NCBI GenBank assembly: GCA_022376515.1
Contig: WTXI01000003.1
Coordinates: 744,001-808,000 of the forward strand
Reading direction: 5' to 3'
Length of the DNA stretch: 64,000 nt
Origin: Lactifluus volemus
Taxonomy: Eukaryota > Basidiomycota > Agaricomycetes > Russulales > Russulaceae
Shown here: one piece after another, positions 11,845-24,604 of the stretch
Layout: every line of letters begins with the position of its first letter
Numbering within the stretch: the stretch's first letter is position 1
Position numbers and translations under genes: made by a program
Notes under the pieces: generated by a model
The model's input: only the letters and a program-made list of their open reading frames with translations
What the model was told of the DNA's origin: nothing
The model's database searches: none

Positions 11845-13694
11845 TCAAGGTTTGGCCTTCTTTTCCTTCTTCCTCTTTTCCTTCTCTTTCTCCTTTTTGT
11901 CTTTTTTCTCCTTTTTGGGGGATGTGTCCTGATGATATGCGGGGATGATTCTTTCAGGGAGGGTACACGAAAAAGCAATATCACTCACCTCTGCCGCCTC
12001 TAGCTTAAGCTCAAGCTTCTTCTTCTTCTTCAACGCCTTCTTCTCTTCCTTCGATAGCTTCACCTTTTTCACTGGCTCGCCATCCCCGCCGTCCTCGTCC
12101 TCGTCACCGTCCAGCTCCATCTCATCTGCCTTCCGCTTCTTTTTCTTCTTGTCCTTTTTCTTCGGTGGTTCCGCTTCGATCAGAGGAAGTATAGGCTCCG
12201 CATCCGCCATGTCCTCATCCTCGTCGTCCTTCTCCAGAGCGAGCTGGTCGATGACTTTACGAATCGCGTCGGAGTTCTTTCCCGGCGGGGCACCGGTCTC
12301 GAAGAACGTGAGGCGTTCTTCTACTTGCTGGCGTAATGCTTCACCAAACTTGGGCGTTGGTGTATCTGTGGTGGGGACAGAAGTCAGATAAACGATGAGA
12401 GATAGGCGCAGGGTGCGATTTTCACCAGAGAAGCAGTCGATGCGGGACGCGATGGAGCACTTGTTGGCAAGGAAGCGTGAGATGCGGCCTTTGTGTCTGG
12501 GACCCGCGCGACCGATGAAGGACGAGTGGTAGATCAGACCGTACTGGAGAGGGTGTGGGTATGGTCAGGTTGAAGCAAAGAGGGAGTATTACCCACCTTG
12601 GGCGTGTTGCCCTTGGTTTTGAGAGCACGGAAAAGTGCCTTTTCTGCGCCGAGGATCTGTACCGTGCTGGCTGGGTACTTGCTAAGGTTGGTTAAGGATC
12701 CGGCGTGACTGATGAGGCGAGCACCAATGCGCTCGCCAAGCAGAGCGGTGAGGCTGGGAGCGACGAGATTCATTTTTTCGGCGAGGTATGAAGTGAGAGA
12801 CTTGCGATAGTCAGCGATGGACACGACACGTGTGGCGAAAGCAGAGATGTTGAGCATGTCGATCTCGGCGAGGATCGAACCCATGGAACCGGCAGCGGCG
12901 TCAACAACGTTCTGTGCTCGCGTGGTATCGTCGCCGAGAAGGGAGGCAAGTTCGGGGACCTTGTCCGCGGTGAGTGTTTCCTTGGCACCGATGAACTTGG
13001 CAACCCGAGCGTACTCGTAGTTGTCCGGCACGAGTTTGACAAGTTCAGGGAAATGATAGCCATACCATTCGCGTATTCGCATAGAGAAGAGGTTGACGTC
13101 TTTATCAAGTTGATCGAGAAGGGCAATAGCCTGAATGATCATGTTGTCGACGCGATTCACGTTGAACTTTAACTTTGAGCGCGAGTAGGAATGGCCAAGC
13201 CCGAGCTGGGCCTTTGTGAGGTCATCTGCTTGTAAACCTTTGAGCAACTTTGGCGCGTGGAAGCGGATTCCGCGGATGAGTTCCATTGTTGACTCGGAGG
13301 TGTCGCATTTCAGTTTGAGCTCTACCTTGATAGAGTTGGCTAGGATCGGTTCCGAGACCCCAAGGACGATAGATGAACCGCTGGAGGGTTTTGACAGGTT
13401 AAGCTCGAGGAGTGCCCTCAAATCCTCGTTGACCGTGCCTATGCCGACGTGAGAAACGAGATGAGAGGGAGCGGCAATTCTAAACGCACCTTCCGAAATA
13501 TCGTTCGCATTCTCTAGAGCGTTGGCGGCGCTTTTGAACGGGGAAAAGCTCACCAAAGAGACCATTTTTTTAAATTTCCCCAAATCTTGGACGGATTTCT
13601 GTACGGCCGCTGCCATGGCGGCGAGTTCCTCCCGAAGCTTGACCTCAAAGATAGCATATCCTGACGCGGACTCGAAGAGGACGTGTGTGGCCAT
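11845..13694 (-). CDS. NOP56: Nucleolar box C/D snoRNP core protein NOP56
   Basis: Core scaffold of box C/D snoRNPs, which guide 2'-O-methylation and processing of pre-rRNA in the nucleolus. Four exons: 13694-12597, 12543-12426, 12365-11989 and 11928-11845. The frame is 559 codons (558 residues). It opens with [18 protein letters not shown], the NOP56 rather than NOP58 form. A Nop coiled-coil and NOP domain follow ([60 protein letters not shown], then [20 protein letters not shown]). The tail is acidic and then lysine-rich ([37 protein letters not shown]), as in other fungal NOP56 proteins. I chose the ATG at 13694 because it gives the conserved N-terminus. Introns are 53-60 bases, too short to host a snoRNA. 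Confidence 0.96.
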
Positions 13695-15034
13695 GTCGAG
13701 GATATCTTTTCTGGTCGTCGACGTCGACAACGACGAGAGAACTAATTACATAATCATGGTTGTGCCACCAAACAAGACACAGTGCTAGTACATACGGTGG
13801 ACCACCACCATTCTTTATCCCGAACAACCTATCCAAATTTCCGACCCGACTGTATCATCCAGGCATGATGTTTGGCTTATGAGCTTAGTCCAGTTCCCTT
13901 TTCATTTTGTTTTTCACTTTTTTTTTATCAAGACAGCTACATTGTCGTTTGCTGTGCGTGGCGGTGTTGTGAATCTCACAACGTAATTCCGTGATGTGAT
14001 CCGACTTATCATGTGCGGCGGTGTCCTCGTGCATAGGTTTGACTGTCATATTATATTGGGCTGTTGGAAACAGGGACATCTTTGTAGAATGTGTCCGCGC
14101 CTACTCCCCTCAACCGGAGCGTGTGTTCCATCACGACCATTCTCCAACTAATAACCCCCCATCTCACGTTCTTTTCCTCGTCCGATTAGCGCGCTTTTCG
14201 AGATTCGATCTCATTGCTTTAGGAACGTTCCATAAATCGGGTCGTTTCTCCGAAGCACCTGGGTCATGCCTCATGCCTCGGGTCTAGGTTTCCAGTGGCT
14301 CATCCACACTCCGGGGTTTCGTGCGCATTGGCATAGTGCGGACCATGGAACCCATTTCTCACCTCAGACCTAGGAAGCGTTACCAACCTAACCTAGTTGG
14401 CTGGCTGGACGGAGAAAAAAATTCAATTCAACACAGAGCAGGGAAGCCGGTGCAGTGCAGGAGGGCAGGGCAAGGCAGGGCAGGCGCTTACCCGATTCCC
14501 CAAAGATAATCGCCTCAGACGGGCGTCAAGTGACGAGAGTAAACCCTAGGGAGAAAGCACCGCGATTACTTTCACGGATACCTACTGCGGTCCGGGATAT
14601 AGGTACGAGATTGCGCACGGTCATTGCCTCATGTCAAAGGGGAGGACATATATCACTTCGTAGCGTGCCTTCTCGGCTTGCGTTTCCCCCCACGCCCCCT
14701 CGTCCTCCCCCCCGCTCGCAGCAGGTTCATATAGCTGCAGTCCCTTGAATGCGGGGGCTCCGCGGCTGACGATCCGAACTTCCCTCCCCTATTCCTTCTC
14801 TCTCTAATACTGGGTAACCTTCCCCCTCCCCACCCAACTTATGTTGAGCTCACAACGGACTGATCTTTTCAGTTTCGTCTCTCGCCCTTTGTTCCGTCTG
14901 TCCCGTCCGTCTTACGATTAAGCCCGTCCAATCGCACCACGATGCTTAGGATAAGACACGAGTCCCGGGCTACCTCTGCCCCCTTTGCTCCCACCGCCCC
15001 CCGACTGAACCCTTGCCCACTGCCCGACATCAGG
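13695..15034. other. Intergenic/upstream region of the DUF6699 gene
   Basis: This 1.3 kb region lies between the NOP56 start (-) and the DUF6699 gene (+), so it holds both promoters and 5' leaders. It has long C/T-rich tracts at 14680-14900, common before fungal transcription starts. Small ORFs here carry no recognisable motif. An in-frame upstream ATG at 14942 could extend the DUF6699 protein by 31 residues. Confidence 0.5.
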
Positions 15035-16032
15035 ATGTCATCGAATCCGATCGCGACATCACCACCTTCGACGACTCCTCGACCATCAACATTACACCGT
15101 CATCGACGCTACGGGTCCACCGACGAACCCGGTTATTCTTCATCATTGGAGACTTCCGCGCCACCACGCGGCCGCCCCTCTTCCCAGGTGGTGCGGACAT
15201 CTCTGGCGCCTTCCCCGCCACTGAAGGGAATCCTCAAAACAGGTATGGGTGCTGACTCGAAGATCACGAATTGCTGATATAATTGTGTTTATCGTAATTC
15301 GTAATGACAGGCAACTCCGAGTCCTCGGTTGTCTTTAGAGCTTCATTGATCCAGCAAGACCGGGATGGTTATGCTTCGTCTCCTGAAAAGGCCAGACCTC
15401 TGAGGACAATTCAGCCACCTAACAGCTTGTTATCGAAGAGCAGACCCTCACATCTTGCCAACTCGGCGACTGTGTCGCATACCAAGAAGCATGTCCCTCA
15501 GGCGCCCAGCTGCCCCACAGATCCGAGTAAACCACCAGCGACACTGCACTGGAAACTTCTGCCGTTCGATGCTCAGCGCTCAAAAGGAAAGTTGAGGTTT
15601 GACTTTGCGCACGAAGTGGACGAGATCGTCCTTGCCATGGCCCGACAGGGTCCGCGACCACTCACGGTTCTCGAACGAAACAAGCCAGCGGCTGACCCAG
15701 GACTCACTGAGATGGTCATTTACTGCACAGAATTACCAGGTTGGCCGGTCTACGTTGCACGCCAATCAGGGATTCGCTGCGTCGACGTCTTTGAGGCCAT
15801 TCGTGATACCTACAACGTGGTGCTTACGGCTACAGAGCGCACGATTCACCAGTCTCGTGTCCGAGATATCGAGAGGCGTCGCCCACCCTCACCAGAGGGT
15901 ACCAAAAAGGGCGTGCGTCGTCGTGACCTTCTCGAAGGGAAAACGCTCTTCCTTGGACTCGACTGGAGAACGTCTGACTCACAATACCCAGACGGATGTT
16001 GGTGCCTCAAAGTCGGCTCCCCGTCTCCGTAA
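15035..16032 (+). CDS. DUF6699 domain protein
   Basis: A basidiomycete-specific family of unknown function. Two exons, 15035-15242 and 15311-16032, with a 68-base GT-AG intron give 309 residues. The first ~120 residues are disordered and S/P/T-rich. The DUF6699 core spans about residues 150-295: PATLHWKLLPFDA, a long helix, MVIYCTELPGWPVYVARQSG, then VDVFEAIRDTYNVVL, and after a basic RDIERRRPPSP segment, DLLEGKTLFLGLDW. The in-frame ATG at 14942 is possible, but the start at 15035 is supported by alignment with the decayed copy at 18597. This gene is the intact member of the local duplication. Confidence 0.75.
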
Positions 16033-18596
16033 GCGCCACGATCAAACCCATGACACCCCCCCTGTCGTCTCGCATCAAGCACGATCTCAGGAAATCCACG
16101 CATACCTCATTCCTTTCCGCTTACGCTCTGCCATGTGTTTTTTTTCTCAATCATACCCTTCATATCACCCGCAACATTCATCACGGTACCTTTCCTTACC
16201 TCCTTTTGATATTCTTATGGGCCATCTAGGGGACCAGTGTTCTATTTCTCGCTTGCCTGCCTTGACTATCTAATTCCCCCCCTCCTGTTGTACTTGTAGT
16301 TGTTTCACCCACCGCGCTGGTCCCGGAGATGTAACCGTAGTTTGCCCCCCGAACGTCGGTTCTTGGATGCCTTGGTGCATTCTGGAGCGATTGCCTATGA
16401 GCTCCCTACTGATATTATTTGACCCTGATAATCGTACGTTACTAACAACATGGACGCCATGTATGCTGCTGCTAAAAACGAACGAGAAAAACTCGGACCG
16501 GTCTTGAAAACGAATTGGAAAATGACTTTGCATGTGGAGCGAGGCGCGCAGCCCATCATTGTCCGTAGCTGTAGCACAACCTCCATCCCGTGCCACAGGG
16601 ACAGCGAGAGGGGTTCTAATACCGGGATATCGGAGGTGAGAGGAGAGCCGAATCGATAAATGCAATCTATTGACATTGCAACGTGGTGGAGTGGTGGCCG
16701 GCGAGATGCGAGACGGCGCCACTAGAGCGCCCCGCGGTGGCAAAAAGAAAAAAAAACGTGAAAGGTGAATAAATGATCATCATCCATCCAGCACAAAGTG
16801 AATAAAAAAAAACCTGGGGAAAGCCGTAATCGTTGTACGTATGGGTTGGTCAGAATTTTTTTTATGTATTTTTATCGGCGTGAATTGGGACTCATCGTGG
16901 AGCTTTGCGCGAGGTCTTCTTCGTGGAGGAGGAAGAGGAGGGAGGAGGCCCTTTCACAGTTGGCGGTGGCGAGGGGATGGGATAGTTGGATGGGGATCGA
17001 TGTTTAGCCGAAACCGCCCCCTTACTGTCAAGCTTTGCCCCAGAAGGATAAGATGATCCGGGGTAGTATAGTTGAATCGGGCGGCAGGAGTAAAAGTGTG
17101 ATAGAAGGTGGGGCGCGGGTGGTGAGGGGGGGCGTAAAAAGGTGAACGTGTGCTCACTCGGGTGAAAGGTCACGGTGGTAAAGGTCAGTCAGTCAGTCAG
17201 TCTATGTTCTATGTTCAGGCGCAAGTAAACCGCGTGTGTAGATGCATGTTTTGGATTTTTCTGACGGAAATTCTTGGCGGAGATGAAGCATGGCAAGCCA
17301 GCATGCAGGCAGGCCACCACTAGTTCGAGAAATTTATGGCCGTAATTAGACTAATCTTAGCTTTAAATTATCCGGTTATCTGAAAAATTATTGGAGATTC
17401 TTCTCTCCCCCCGCCTATCTATTCCAAATATTGAGTTTGGCGATCTTCAAGCCGATTAGCCATACATGACCTTAATGTTCGTCTTCATTTATTCCTCAAG
17501 GCGACCTCGCTCTGTTGGTTACCAGACAACTGCTGCTTCTACAGTATGGTTTCTACATCAGAATGCCAACATGTAAAGCGGCGGTATCAAGTGATAATGT
17601 GCCACACCAGCCCGCCATGTGCCGTTAAAGTCGCACGAGGTAAAGTTCAGCCTTCGTCGTATTTCGCATCAGTTTTCGGTCACCTTGATATTTTCCCGAA
17701 CGGCGTGCGACAATCTCCTTTGTAAAACCATGTCCGCGTTGTGATTGATGCACGTGCAAAGGAGCCTTTTCCGGTGATGCCGCGGGAGTCGAGGGTTTCG
17801 ACCGTTTCGTCGCGTGCTCCATCCACTCAGCTTTCCGCTTAGTTTCGACGTTCCCATCTTTCCCACTTTTAACGTCAATTTTCGTTCTTCGTTACGCGCC
17901 ACGATGGCCAAATACACTGCCCCTCCTGCGCCCCTGTTCCATGCCATCAACGTGCATTAATTCTTGAATCAATCGGGTGCCAACCTCGATTTGGACAAGA
18001 TCACCACAACTATCGACGAGGAATTTCCAACTCTGTCCGCCTACTTCTACCCAAGTTATCTACTTGGGCAGCTCCTCAACCGTGATGAGACACCTCACTC
18101 TTCCTAACCCTCACGTGTTTACATTTTTCGAGGTTACTTGGAAGGCCTTGTCGCTTGACCCGGATCAGGGCCCCTTCGCTCAACATTCTCTATGTCCACT
18201 TTCTTCAATCAGTTTAGGGATTTCCTCGAGTTGGTGGAGAAACTCGGGCTCTGATTGCGGATCATGTGCATGGCAGACACCTCGATTGGCAGATAGCATC
18301 ATCCTCGATACGCTGCCTCTGTTGCGGAGATGCTCGTGTCAAACGACATCGTACACAATCGAGGTCGACAGAGCACAGTGGCAGAGCAAACGTTTAACAA
18401 TGTGAAGCGCCAAACGCATTCTCTGTAGAATCTTGATCCAAGTTCAAGGGAAAGCCAAATCTGTTGGAGTTCTGACAAGTTGGTGAAAGTGGTGTTTGGT
18501 AATATTTTTTACCCAATTTATAAATTTACGACAGGTAGCGGGCCGCTTCGGTGCGTCTGGTACGAATCCTATCCAACACTTTATCTGATTCGACTA
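16033..18596. other. 3' flank of the duplicated unit and spacer
   Basis: No credible gene. From 16033 to about 17350 the sequence is repeated, with many indels, at about 19210-20330. Shared segments include the CCATGTG plus T-run near 16132, the TCGTACGTTAC block at 16432 and the CTGACGGAAA/CGGAGATGAA block at 17260. A short tandem of AGTC lies at 17186-17200. From 17570 to 18420 there are open stretches interrupted by stops (a frame through 17970-18400 has five). These look like random sequence or an old relic and I do not call a gene. Confidence 0.5.
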
Positions 18597-19245
18597 TGCC
18601 AAATCCGATCGCGATATGACCACCTTTGGTGACTCCCACCAACAAATGTGGACATTCTTCGTCATTGCGGTCTCCCCCATCCTCCCATCCTCCCACACCT
18701 GAAGGGATCCTTCAAAAACAGGTATGATGATGTAATTGTGTTTATCGTAATGACAGTCCTCTCCGAGTCCCCGGTTATCTTCAGAACTTCATTAGTACGG
18801 CAGGACCAGGATGGAAGACCACATCTCTGAGGACATCTTAGCCATCTCACAGCCTGCTATCGAACAATGGACCCTCTCATCTCTCCAACTCGGCGACGCC
18901 GTTGCAGACCACCTATCTCGCAGATTCCAGTATACCGCCAGCGACGCTTCACTTCCTTTTTGATCCTCAGCGCTCGAAAGGAAAGTATAAGTTTAGATTT
19001 GCACACAAAGTTGAAGGCTCGATAGGGTCTCCGACCACTCATGGCGGCTGAGCCGGGACTTGGGGACGATGGTCATCCACACGCATAGAAATGCCTGTAC
19101 AGACACACACCATTCATCATTCCTGTGTCCGAGATATCGAGAGGCGCCATCCGCCTCCGCCTACGGCAGAGGATACGTACGATACTCGGACGGATGTTGG
19201 TGGCTCAGAGTCGGCTCCCCGTCTCCGTAGCGCTACGATCAAACC
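18597..19245 (+). pseudogene. Decayed tandem copy of the DUF6699 gene
   Basis: Collinear with the gene at 15035-16032 but broken. The start aligns (ATG then CCGATCGCGA in both copies), yet codon 8 here is TGA. The intron region with TTGTGTTTATCGTAA and the exon 2 opening (CTCCGAGTCC) are recognisable. The part coding for the core domain has lost several hundred bases: the AAAGGAAAGT block at about 18977 is soon followed by the 3' block GTGTCCGAGATATCGAGAGG at 19123, whereas in the intact gene about 270 bases separate them. No full reading frame remains. Confidence 0.75.
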
Positions 19246-22014
19246 TTCATATATCTCCCGCTGTCCATCTCGCATCATGCAGGAATATCTGACCTACCTT
19301 TTACGCTCTTCCATGTGTTTTTTCTTTTTCTCATTCATTCCTTCACGACACCTGCAAGATTCCATTCATCACAGTACCCTTTATGGGTACCAATGTTCTA
19401 TTTTCTCGCTTACCTGCCTGGACTATCTGATGCCACCATACTTTTACCGTTATTTCAACATCCCACTGATCCCAGAGTTGTAGCGTTTTATTCGTCCTCG
19501 CGTCGCCTTGTGCATCCGGAGCGACAGTCTACGCCGTCTCTTATTTTACTACCATCATAAATTTATTTGAAACTAATAAATCGTACGTTACAAAACATGG
19601 ACGAGAGGAAAAAAAAAAAGATTGTGGAAACGTCGGGAGTCGGAATAACTTTTGGCCCGGCCCATCGTTGTCGCAAGTGCCACAGGGTCAGAGGACCACA
19701 GAGTCCCAAATCCGGGATATTGGAGGAGGAGAGAGGTGAGAAAACGTCCGATCGATAAATGCGATATATTTGAACATTTGCAACGTGCTGGACTGGTGGC
19801 CAACGAGGCGGCGCCGGCTCCACTAGAAACGCCCGGCGGCGGTGGAGAAGAGAGACATGCAAGTCCACAACTGCACCAAGTTCAAAAAAAAAAAAAACTT
19901 GTTGGCCCGGGGGAGGCAGAGAAAAATGTGTTTTCATATCTTATCGATGTTTCATTGGGTCGTCGCGGAGCTCGCGCCAGCCTCTCTTTCTTTCTTTGAG
20001 CGTTACTGTATCAAGAAAGAAACGCGTTGAAAACTTGCGAGTGCAGTGCGAGGGTAAGATAATACCCCAATTTGAAAGTGCTGGCCGATCCCCCTTTTTT
20101 ACTGTTCTCCGCCACGTAAGCTAAAATGTAATGTGCATTATGTGAGGCACTTTGAGTTGATGATCCGAGTGTAGTAGTGAAGTGATCGTGAAAAGGCGTC
20201 CCCAAGTTGGCATAGTAGCTATCATAGTCGACACGTCTATCCATCAGGCGTACTTATGCCTCTACTCCATGATTCGCTTCCAACGCGTGTATAGCTTTTC
20301 TGACGGAAAATCTTACCGGAGATGAACCAATGCAAGCATGCATGCACACACACGCACACACGCGTCCGAGTGGGATCGACTATTGATCGAGCTAATTATT
20401 AATAAAGCTAATCTAAGCCTTATCAATAAATTATTTATATATCTAAAATGCCCGGAGCGCTCTGGCTCTTCCTATCACCAACCCTGACGATAACTCGCAT
20501 CTGGAATGAAGCAAAGCCCCCCTTGCGTTGGATTTCATGGGGTTTCCATGGAAGAAGACAATGTTCAGCGCTCGCTGGGTTACAGGAAGGAAGAGGGTTT
20601 GGTTGACAAAGTGGAAGTCCGAATCGAAGACATCGCGATGACTTAGGATCAACAGAAGGCGTCTTTCTTTCCTTCCTTTCTTTGAAAACAAGTAGAAAAA
20701 AGGGGGGGGGGACATGCCTGCTACGATAATGAAATGACAAACGCCCGGATCCGGGCTGTGGCCTTTCTCTTCTTTCTTAACATACGCAAGGGTTGAGGGT
20801 GGGATTGCGCGCCAGAACTGAAACGATGGAAAAAAAAATAAATCACGTACTGGAGGCTCCACTTCTGCTAATATATCACCAGATTTTTCCACTAGTAATG
20901 GTCATAGTAGTGGAAGGAACGGGTGGCTGCGCCTCAGGCGTCTGTGGCGTTCTTGAAAAGAAACGGTGCAAGGTGCCAAGGGACAAGGAAAGCAACGGTG
21001 GGTCAGCAGCCCTTACTGCGCCGCCGCCGCCTGGACGCTTCTTGATAATGATTAGATATCTCATTCATCAAGGCCGGCCCGAGGACGAAGAGCTTCTTTC
21101 CCTTATCGGAGGGGTCACGAGAGATAGAAAGCAAAGCCACTATTAGAATGAGGTAAGTATCGTCGACCCGGTCACTTGATTATTGAAATGTATATTAGCG
21201 GGTGAAAGGCAGGGGGGGAAAGAAGGCTAAAGACCCGCCACCTTCATAGAAATCCCGTTTAGTTTAGTCTTGTGCGATAGGGGTGGGAATAAAGAACTCA
21301 ACGAAAAGTTGGGTCGCACTAGTCGCCTTTGAGTCAGAGGTGATGGTGATGGTGGTGGGCGAAGTTGTGGTTGTTTTTGCGCGCTAACGTGGAGCAAGTT
21401 TGATTGGAAATACGGTGAGACCTCATGACCGCAACCAGGATTTTGATGGTGCACGTTCGTTCGTCCCCAAGGTCTTGTGTCCTTCTAGAACAAAGAATGA
21501 GAGAGAGAGAGAGAATGAACGAGGCCGATTGATAGGACGATCGATATGAGACTGCAAGGGGATAATAAACCTGATCTCCGCCGCCAGCGGACATTGTCGT
21601 CCCACTCAACCCCCTCATTTCATCGCAAAACCCACGTTTCCATCACCAAGGCTGAATGGATGGGTAGATGGACAAAAAAAGGCCCCTAAATGTCTCTGCT
21701 AGCCCCCTGTGGGAACTCGGTTTTGGGGCGTGGCAAAGCTCGAGCTGAACTTGATCGACACTGCCCTCGTGACTTGTCGGGTGCAATGACCGCAGCTAAC
21801 ATCAACGGCCGACGCCGGGAAATGTGTGTGCGTACATCGCCGCACTGCGGCATGGTGTCTGTGTGTGCGCCATTTGTTATTGTAGTACAAAGGAATCTCC
21901 ACCAAAACGTTACGAATACAAAGACAACAAAGCCAGTCCGATGAAGAAAAAAATAGGTAATCGATCGAACGCATGGGGGGAGTTTTACACAATGGCACAA
22001 GCCGCAACCACAAC
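19246..22014. other. Duplicated flank and gene-poor spacer
   Basis: The part up to about 20330 is the second copy of the 3' flank described for 16033-17350. From 20430 to 21650 overlapping small ORFs exist on both strands (for example minus 20876-21064, with PQTPEAQPPVPSTTMT). None has a family motif or clear splice structure. A (GA)n microsatellite lies at 21499-21514. Confidence 0.45.
21499..21514. repeat. (GA)8 microsatellite
   Basis: A perfect dinucleotide run of GA in a non-coding spacer. Confidence 0.9.
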
Positions 22015-23269
22015 TTACACCTCGTCTTTTTCCGCCGTTGCTGGTTTGACGCAAAGTCGGCGGTGCTCTTCCCAATCTTTGCGCTGGTGCTCGGCAGAGC
22101 AGTATTTGACTAGCTTGCACTTGCTACAAACTTGTCCGCGCACGGGCGGTCGTGTGGTGTCCGCGCTTCCTTTCCCGCTCGTAGAGGAGCTCTCGCTACC
22201 CTCCCCGACGGGCGTGCTCTCGGTAAATGCAACGTCGCAGTCGATCCAATTACACATCTCGCGTGCGCGCACGCGCCGAAAGCTCCCAGGTCTACGGCCA
22301 CGCCTGAGTGGGAGCACAGCCGCGCTATCGCGGCCGTGCCGCGGGAATCGGATCATCTCACAGTCCTCTGTGCAACACGGGTTGGGACAGCCGGACGGGA
22401 AATCGAAAAAGATGTCCGATGCGGGGACAAAGAGTGGGTCGGTGAAGAAAATTTGCGAGTAGGAAGTCGTCTGGTGCGAGAAGAGCACAATAAACGGCGG
22501 CCGTCGTTCGTAGAGGATAGCACGGAAGATGAGGTCAATTTGGGGGAAGCACGGCGTCCGTCGCTGATGCTCTAACGTATGCTTTAGGCGCGCATCTAGT
22601 CACCGCAGGGACGTGAGAGGGGGGAGCAGAGTACCACCATAACTAAAGTGTGTATCTTACGTCGGTAGTGTATCTCTCGTTCCGTGTCCGGTTTCATCGT
22701 CCGGCCGAACGTGTATTGACAGACAAACTTGAAGTATTCTGTAGCAGCGTCCATCTCTGCTCGCTTCATATCCGTCACGATAATAAAGATGTCGTCGCAG
22801 CCGTGGTCGTGCATGCCTCGCAGGAGCATAAGTTCGGGGAGCTGGGAAAACATCATCCGAAATTTCAAAAAGACGTGAAAGAGATGGTCACACACCATCG
22901 TGAATACTACCGGCATCATAGACAATTTTCGATCCTGCATCGACCGATGGTGATATACGTGCGTGGTCCAGTACGGTCGAGGGGTATCAGACGAGCAGTG
23001 TCCACGGTGCGCATAAAGATGTTCTCGGGCACAAAGTCGCCCTTGCTCCAAGCGAGCAGTTGATCACCGCGCTGTAGAGAGTGCAAAGCCGAGTGTCTGC
23101 GCTCGCGAACGCGCATAAACCACTCCCAGTACGCGTCGTTGCGGTGTTCGAGCCATTTGTCGATCAGCACGTCGGTCGCGTCGTGGTCGAGCGTTTTGCA
23201 GACCAGTTCGCTCATCGAGATGTTCGGAGGCTGCAGCGGGGAGTAAAAACGAGACTTTTTTTTCGACAT
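22015..23269 (-). CDS. MYND zinc-finger protein
   Basis: A fungal protein with a C-terminal MYND finger, a cross-braced zinc module for protein contacts; its partner is unknown. Three exons, 23269-23006, 22934-22661 and 22595-22015, keep phase and give 372 residues. The MYND finger is near residues 290-365: MCNWIDCD, a ~25-residue serine/threonine-rich insertion, then QVCSKCKLVKYCSAEHQRKD and WEEHRRLC, giving the expected Cys/His ligands. The 25-residue loop between the first and second cysteine pairs is longer than usual. The upstream 280 residues (LIDKWLEHRNDAYWEWFMRV, MVCDHLFHVFLKFRMMFSQL) are helical and resemble other Agaricomycete MYND proteins. The boundary of exons 1/2 is the least certain. 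The gene precedes the epimerase gene's end by 160 bases on the same strand. Confidence 0.8.
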
Positions 23270-23428
23270 TCGTGGAGAGGAAGGAAAGGAAAAAAGAGGA
23301 GAGTGTTTGTGTCGTCGTAGGTGAAAGTAGTGTGCAAAAGGCAGCTCAACGCGAGACACAGTAGTGGCCGTAAACGGAAGTCGGTCGTCTGATAAGATTA
23401 CCACAAAAACTACTTTTCATTATACATA

Positions 23429-24604
23429 TTACACTTCACCCTTTTCTCCATTCTCTGTCTCCAGCTCAACGATCTGCGCGGAACCGGGATACGACGGAAG
23501 GTTGAGTTGGTACTTTTCTTCCAAAGACCTGTTCGCAGCAGAACAATGAGGGACCCCAATTACACAAAATAAAAAAAATAAAAACACCACGGCAACCATC
23601 AGCTTGAGCGCCGAGAAAAAAAAACCCCCCATTGTCCGATTTCCGTCATAGACGGCAAACTCACCTAGGTACGAATCGCCCTCCGAGAAAGTGACGTCCT
23701 GAAAATGTGCGTACGCCCTCTTTGGGCGCCGTGAGACTGATGAGCACGGCCGGGTGCAGACCGAGCCCGTGCGCATCTCCCTGCTCGACGTCCCAGCCAG
23801 ATGGAATATCGACTGAGATGATCGGCAGCTCAGCGCGGTCTATGAGTGGGAGCGCGGCGTCGAACGGGGCCCGGACGGGTGGTTTGAAAGAGAAGCCAAA
23901 GATGGCGTCGAGAACGACGTCGGTGGTGGCGAGGGCGGTCGACAGTGTGGTCTCGGATAGTTTGTGATCCAGATCGGACGTGGGTAACGTTGGGATGTGC
24001 ATGTTGTCGCACTGTTTGTGAAGGCGCTGCCCAGGGCGACAACACCAAAAAACACCATGCGTCGTTGTGCACACATGTCACTGGCATAAGAGAGGCGCAC
24101 CTTGTATATGTCCTTTGAGCCTGGCTGCTGATGGTGTGAGCATAACCCCACCATAAACCCTATGTGCTGCGCGCACCTTTGGCATCCAGATCGTAGGTTT
24201 GTATCCAAACATTCCTATAAAAGGTCGAAACAAACGAATTCAACGGTTTTGACACTAGGAAGAATACCTAATGTCGAGCAGCACTAGGCCATCTCCACCT
24301 TGATTTCCCGGTCCGCAGCAGACCAGCACACGGGAATATCGTTCTTTGTCATAGACAGCGGCAAGCGTCTGCGCACATGCAAGACCAGCAAGTTCCATAA
24401 GCTGTGACGAGACCACACAGTTGTTGTAAAGGCGTTCCATAGGCACTGGCACTCCAACTTGCCTGGTCTATGCTGAATGCTCCCGCTGTGCTCATGAGTT
24501 GTTCATCAATCTACGCAGAGCGTATCCGTCTCTTCGGGAGAGCAAAAGTCCCTATAAAAACATACCTGCTGCGCAAGCTTTGCTGTAAGATATCTGATTG
24601 ACAT
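23429..24604 (-). CDS. NAXE: NAD(P)H-hydrate epimerase (YjeF N-terminal type)
   Basis: Repairs damaged nicotinamide cofactor by epimerising R- to S-NAD(P)HX for the partner dehydratase. Seven exons: 24604-24566, 24510-24463, 24401-24268, 24214-24177, 24124-24101, 24026-23665 and 23528-23429. Key motifs are [36 protein letters not shown] (substrate/phosphate loop), [44 protein letters not shown] (with the conserved catalytic Asp) and SLTAPKEG. Exon 3 lacks two bases: the expected GDGLVAARHLG reads out of frame, and one extra base in each of two short homopolymers (about 24268-24282) restores it. With these the protein is 248 residues, the normal single-domain length. Intron 2 (24402-24462) has a GC donor, and a 24-base microexon encodes PGSKDIYK. 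Confidence 0.9.
24402..24462 (-). other. GC-AG intron in the epimerase gene
   Basis: On the minus strand the exon ends CAG and the intron opens GCAAGT, closing with CACAG before CTTATGGAA. Only this join yields FSIDQLMELAG, which is conserved in the family. No GT donor fits. Confidence 0.8.

Noticed and set aside
12366..12596. snoRNA in NOP56 introns
   Set aside because: Introns are 53-60 bases, too short for a box C/D snoRNA with processing flanks, and no C/D boxes were seen.
17970..18405. Possible gene fragment with AYFYPSYLLGQLLNRDE
   Set aside because: The frame has about as many stops as random sequence, no motif and no splice structure.
20443..21146. Possible minus-strand gene with PQTPEAQPPVPSTTMT
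   Set aside because: No domain, no consistent exon joins, and overlapping frames open on both strands.
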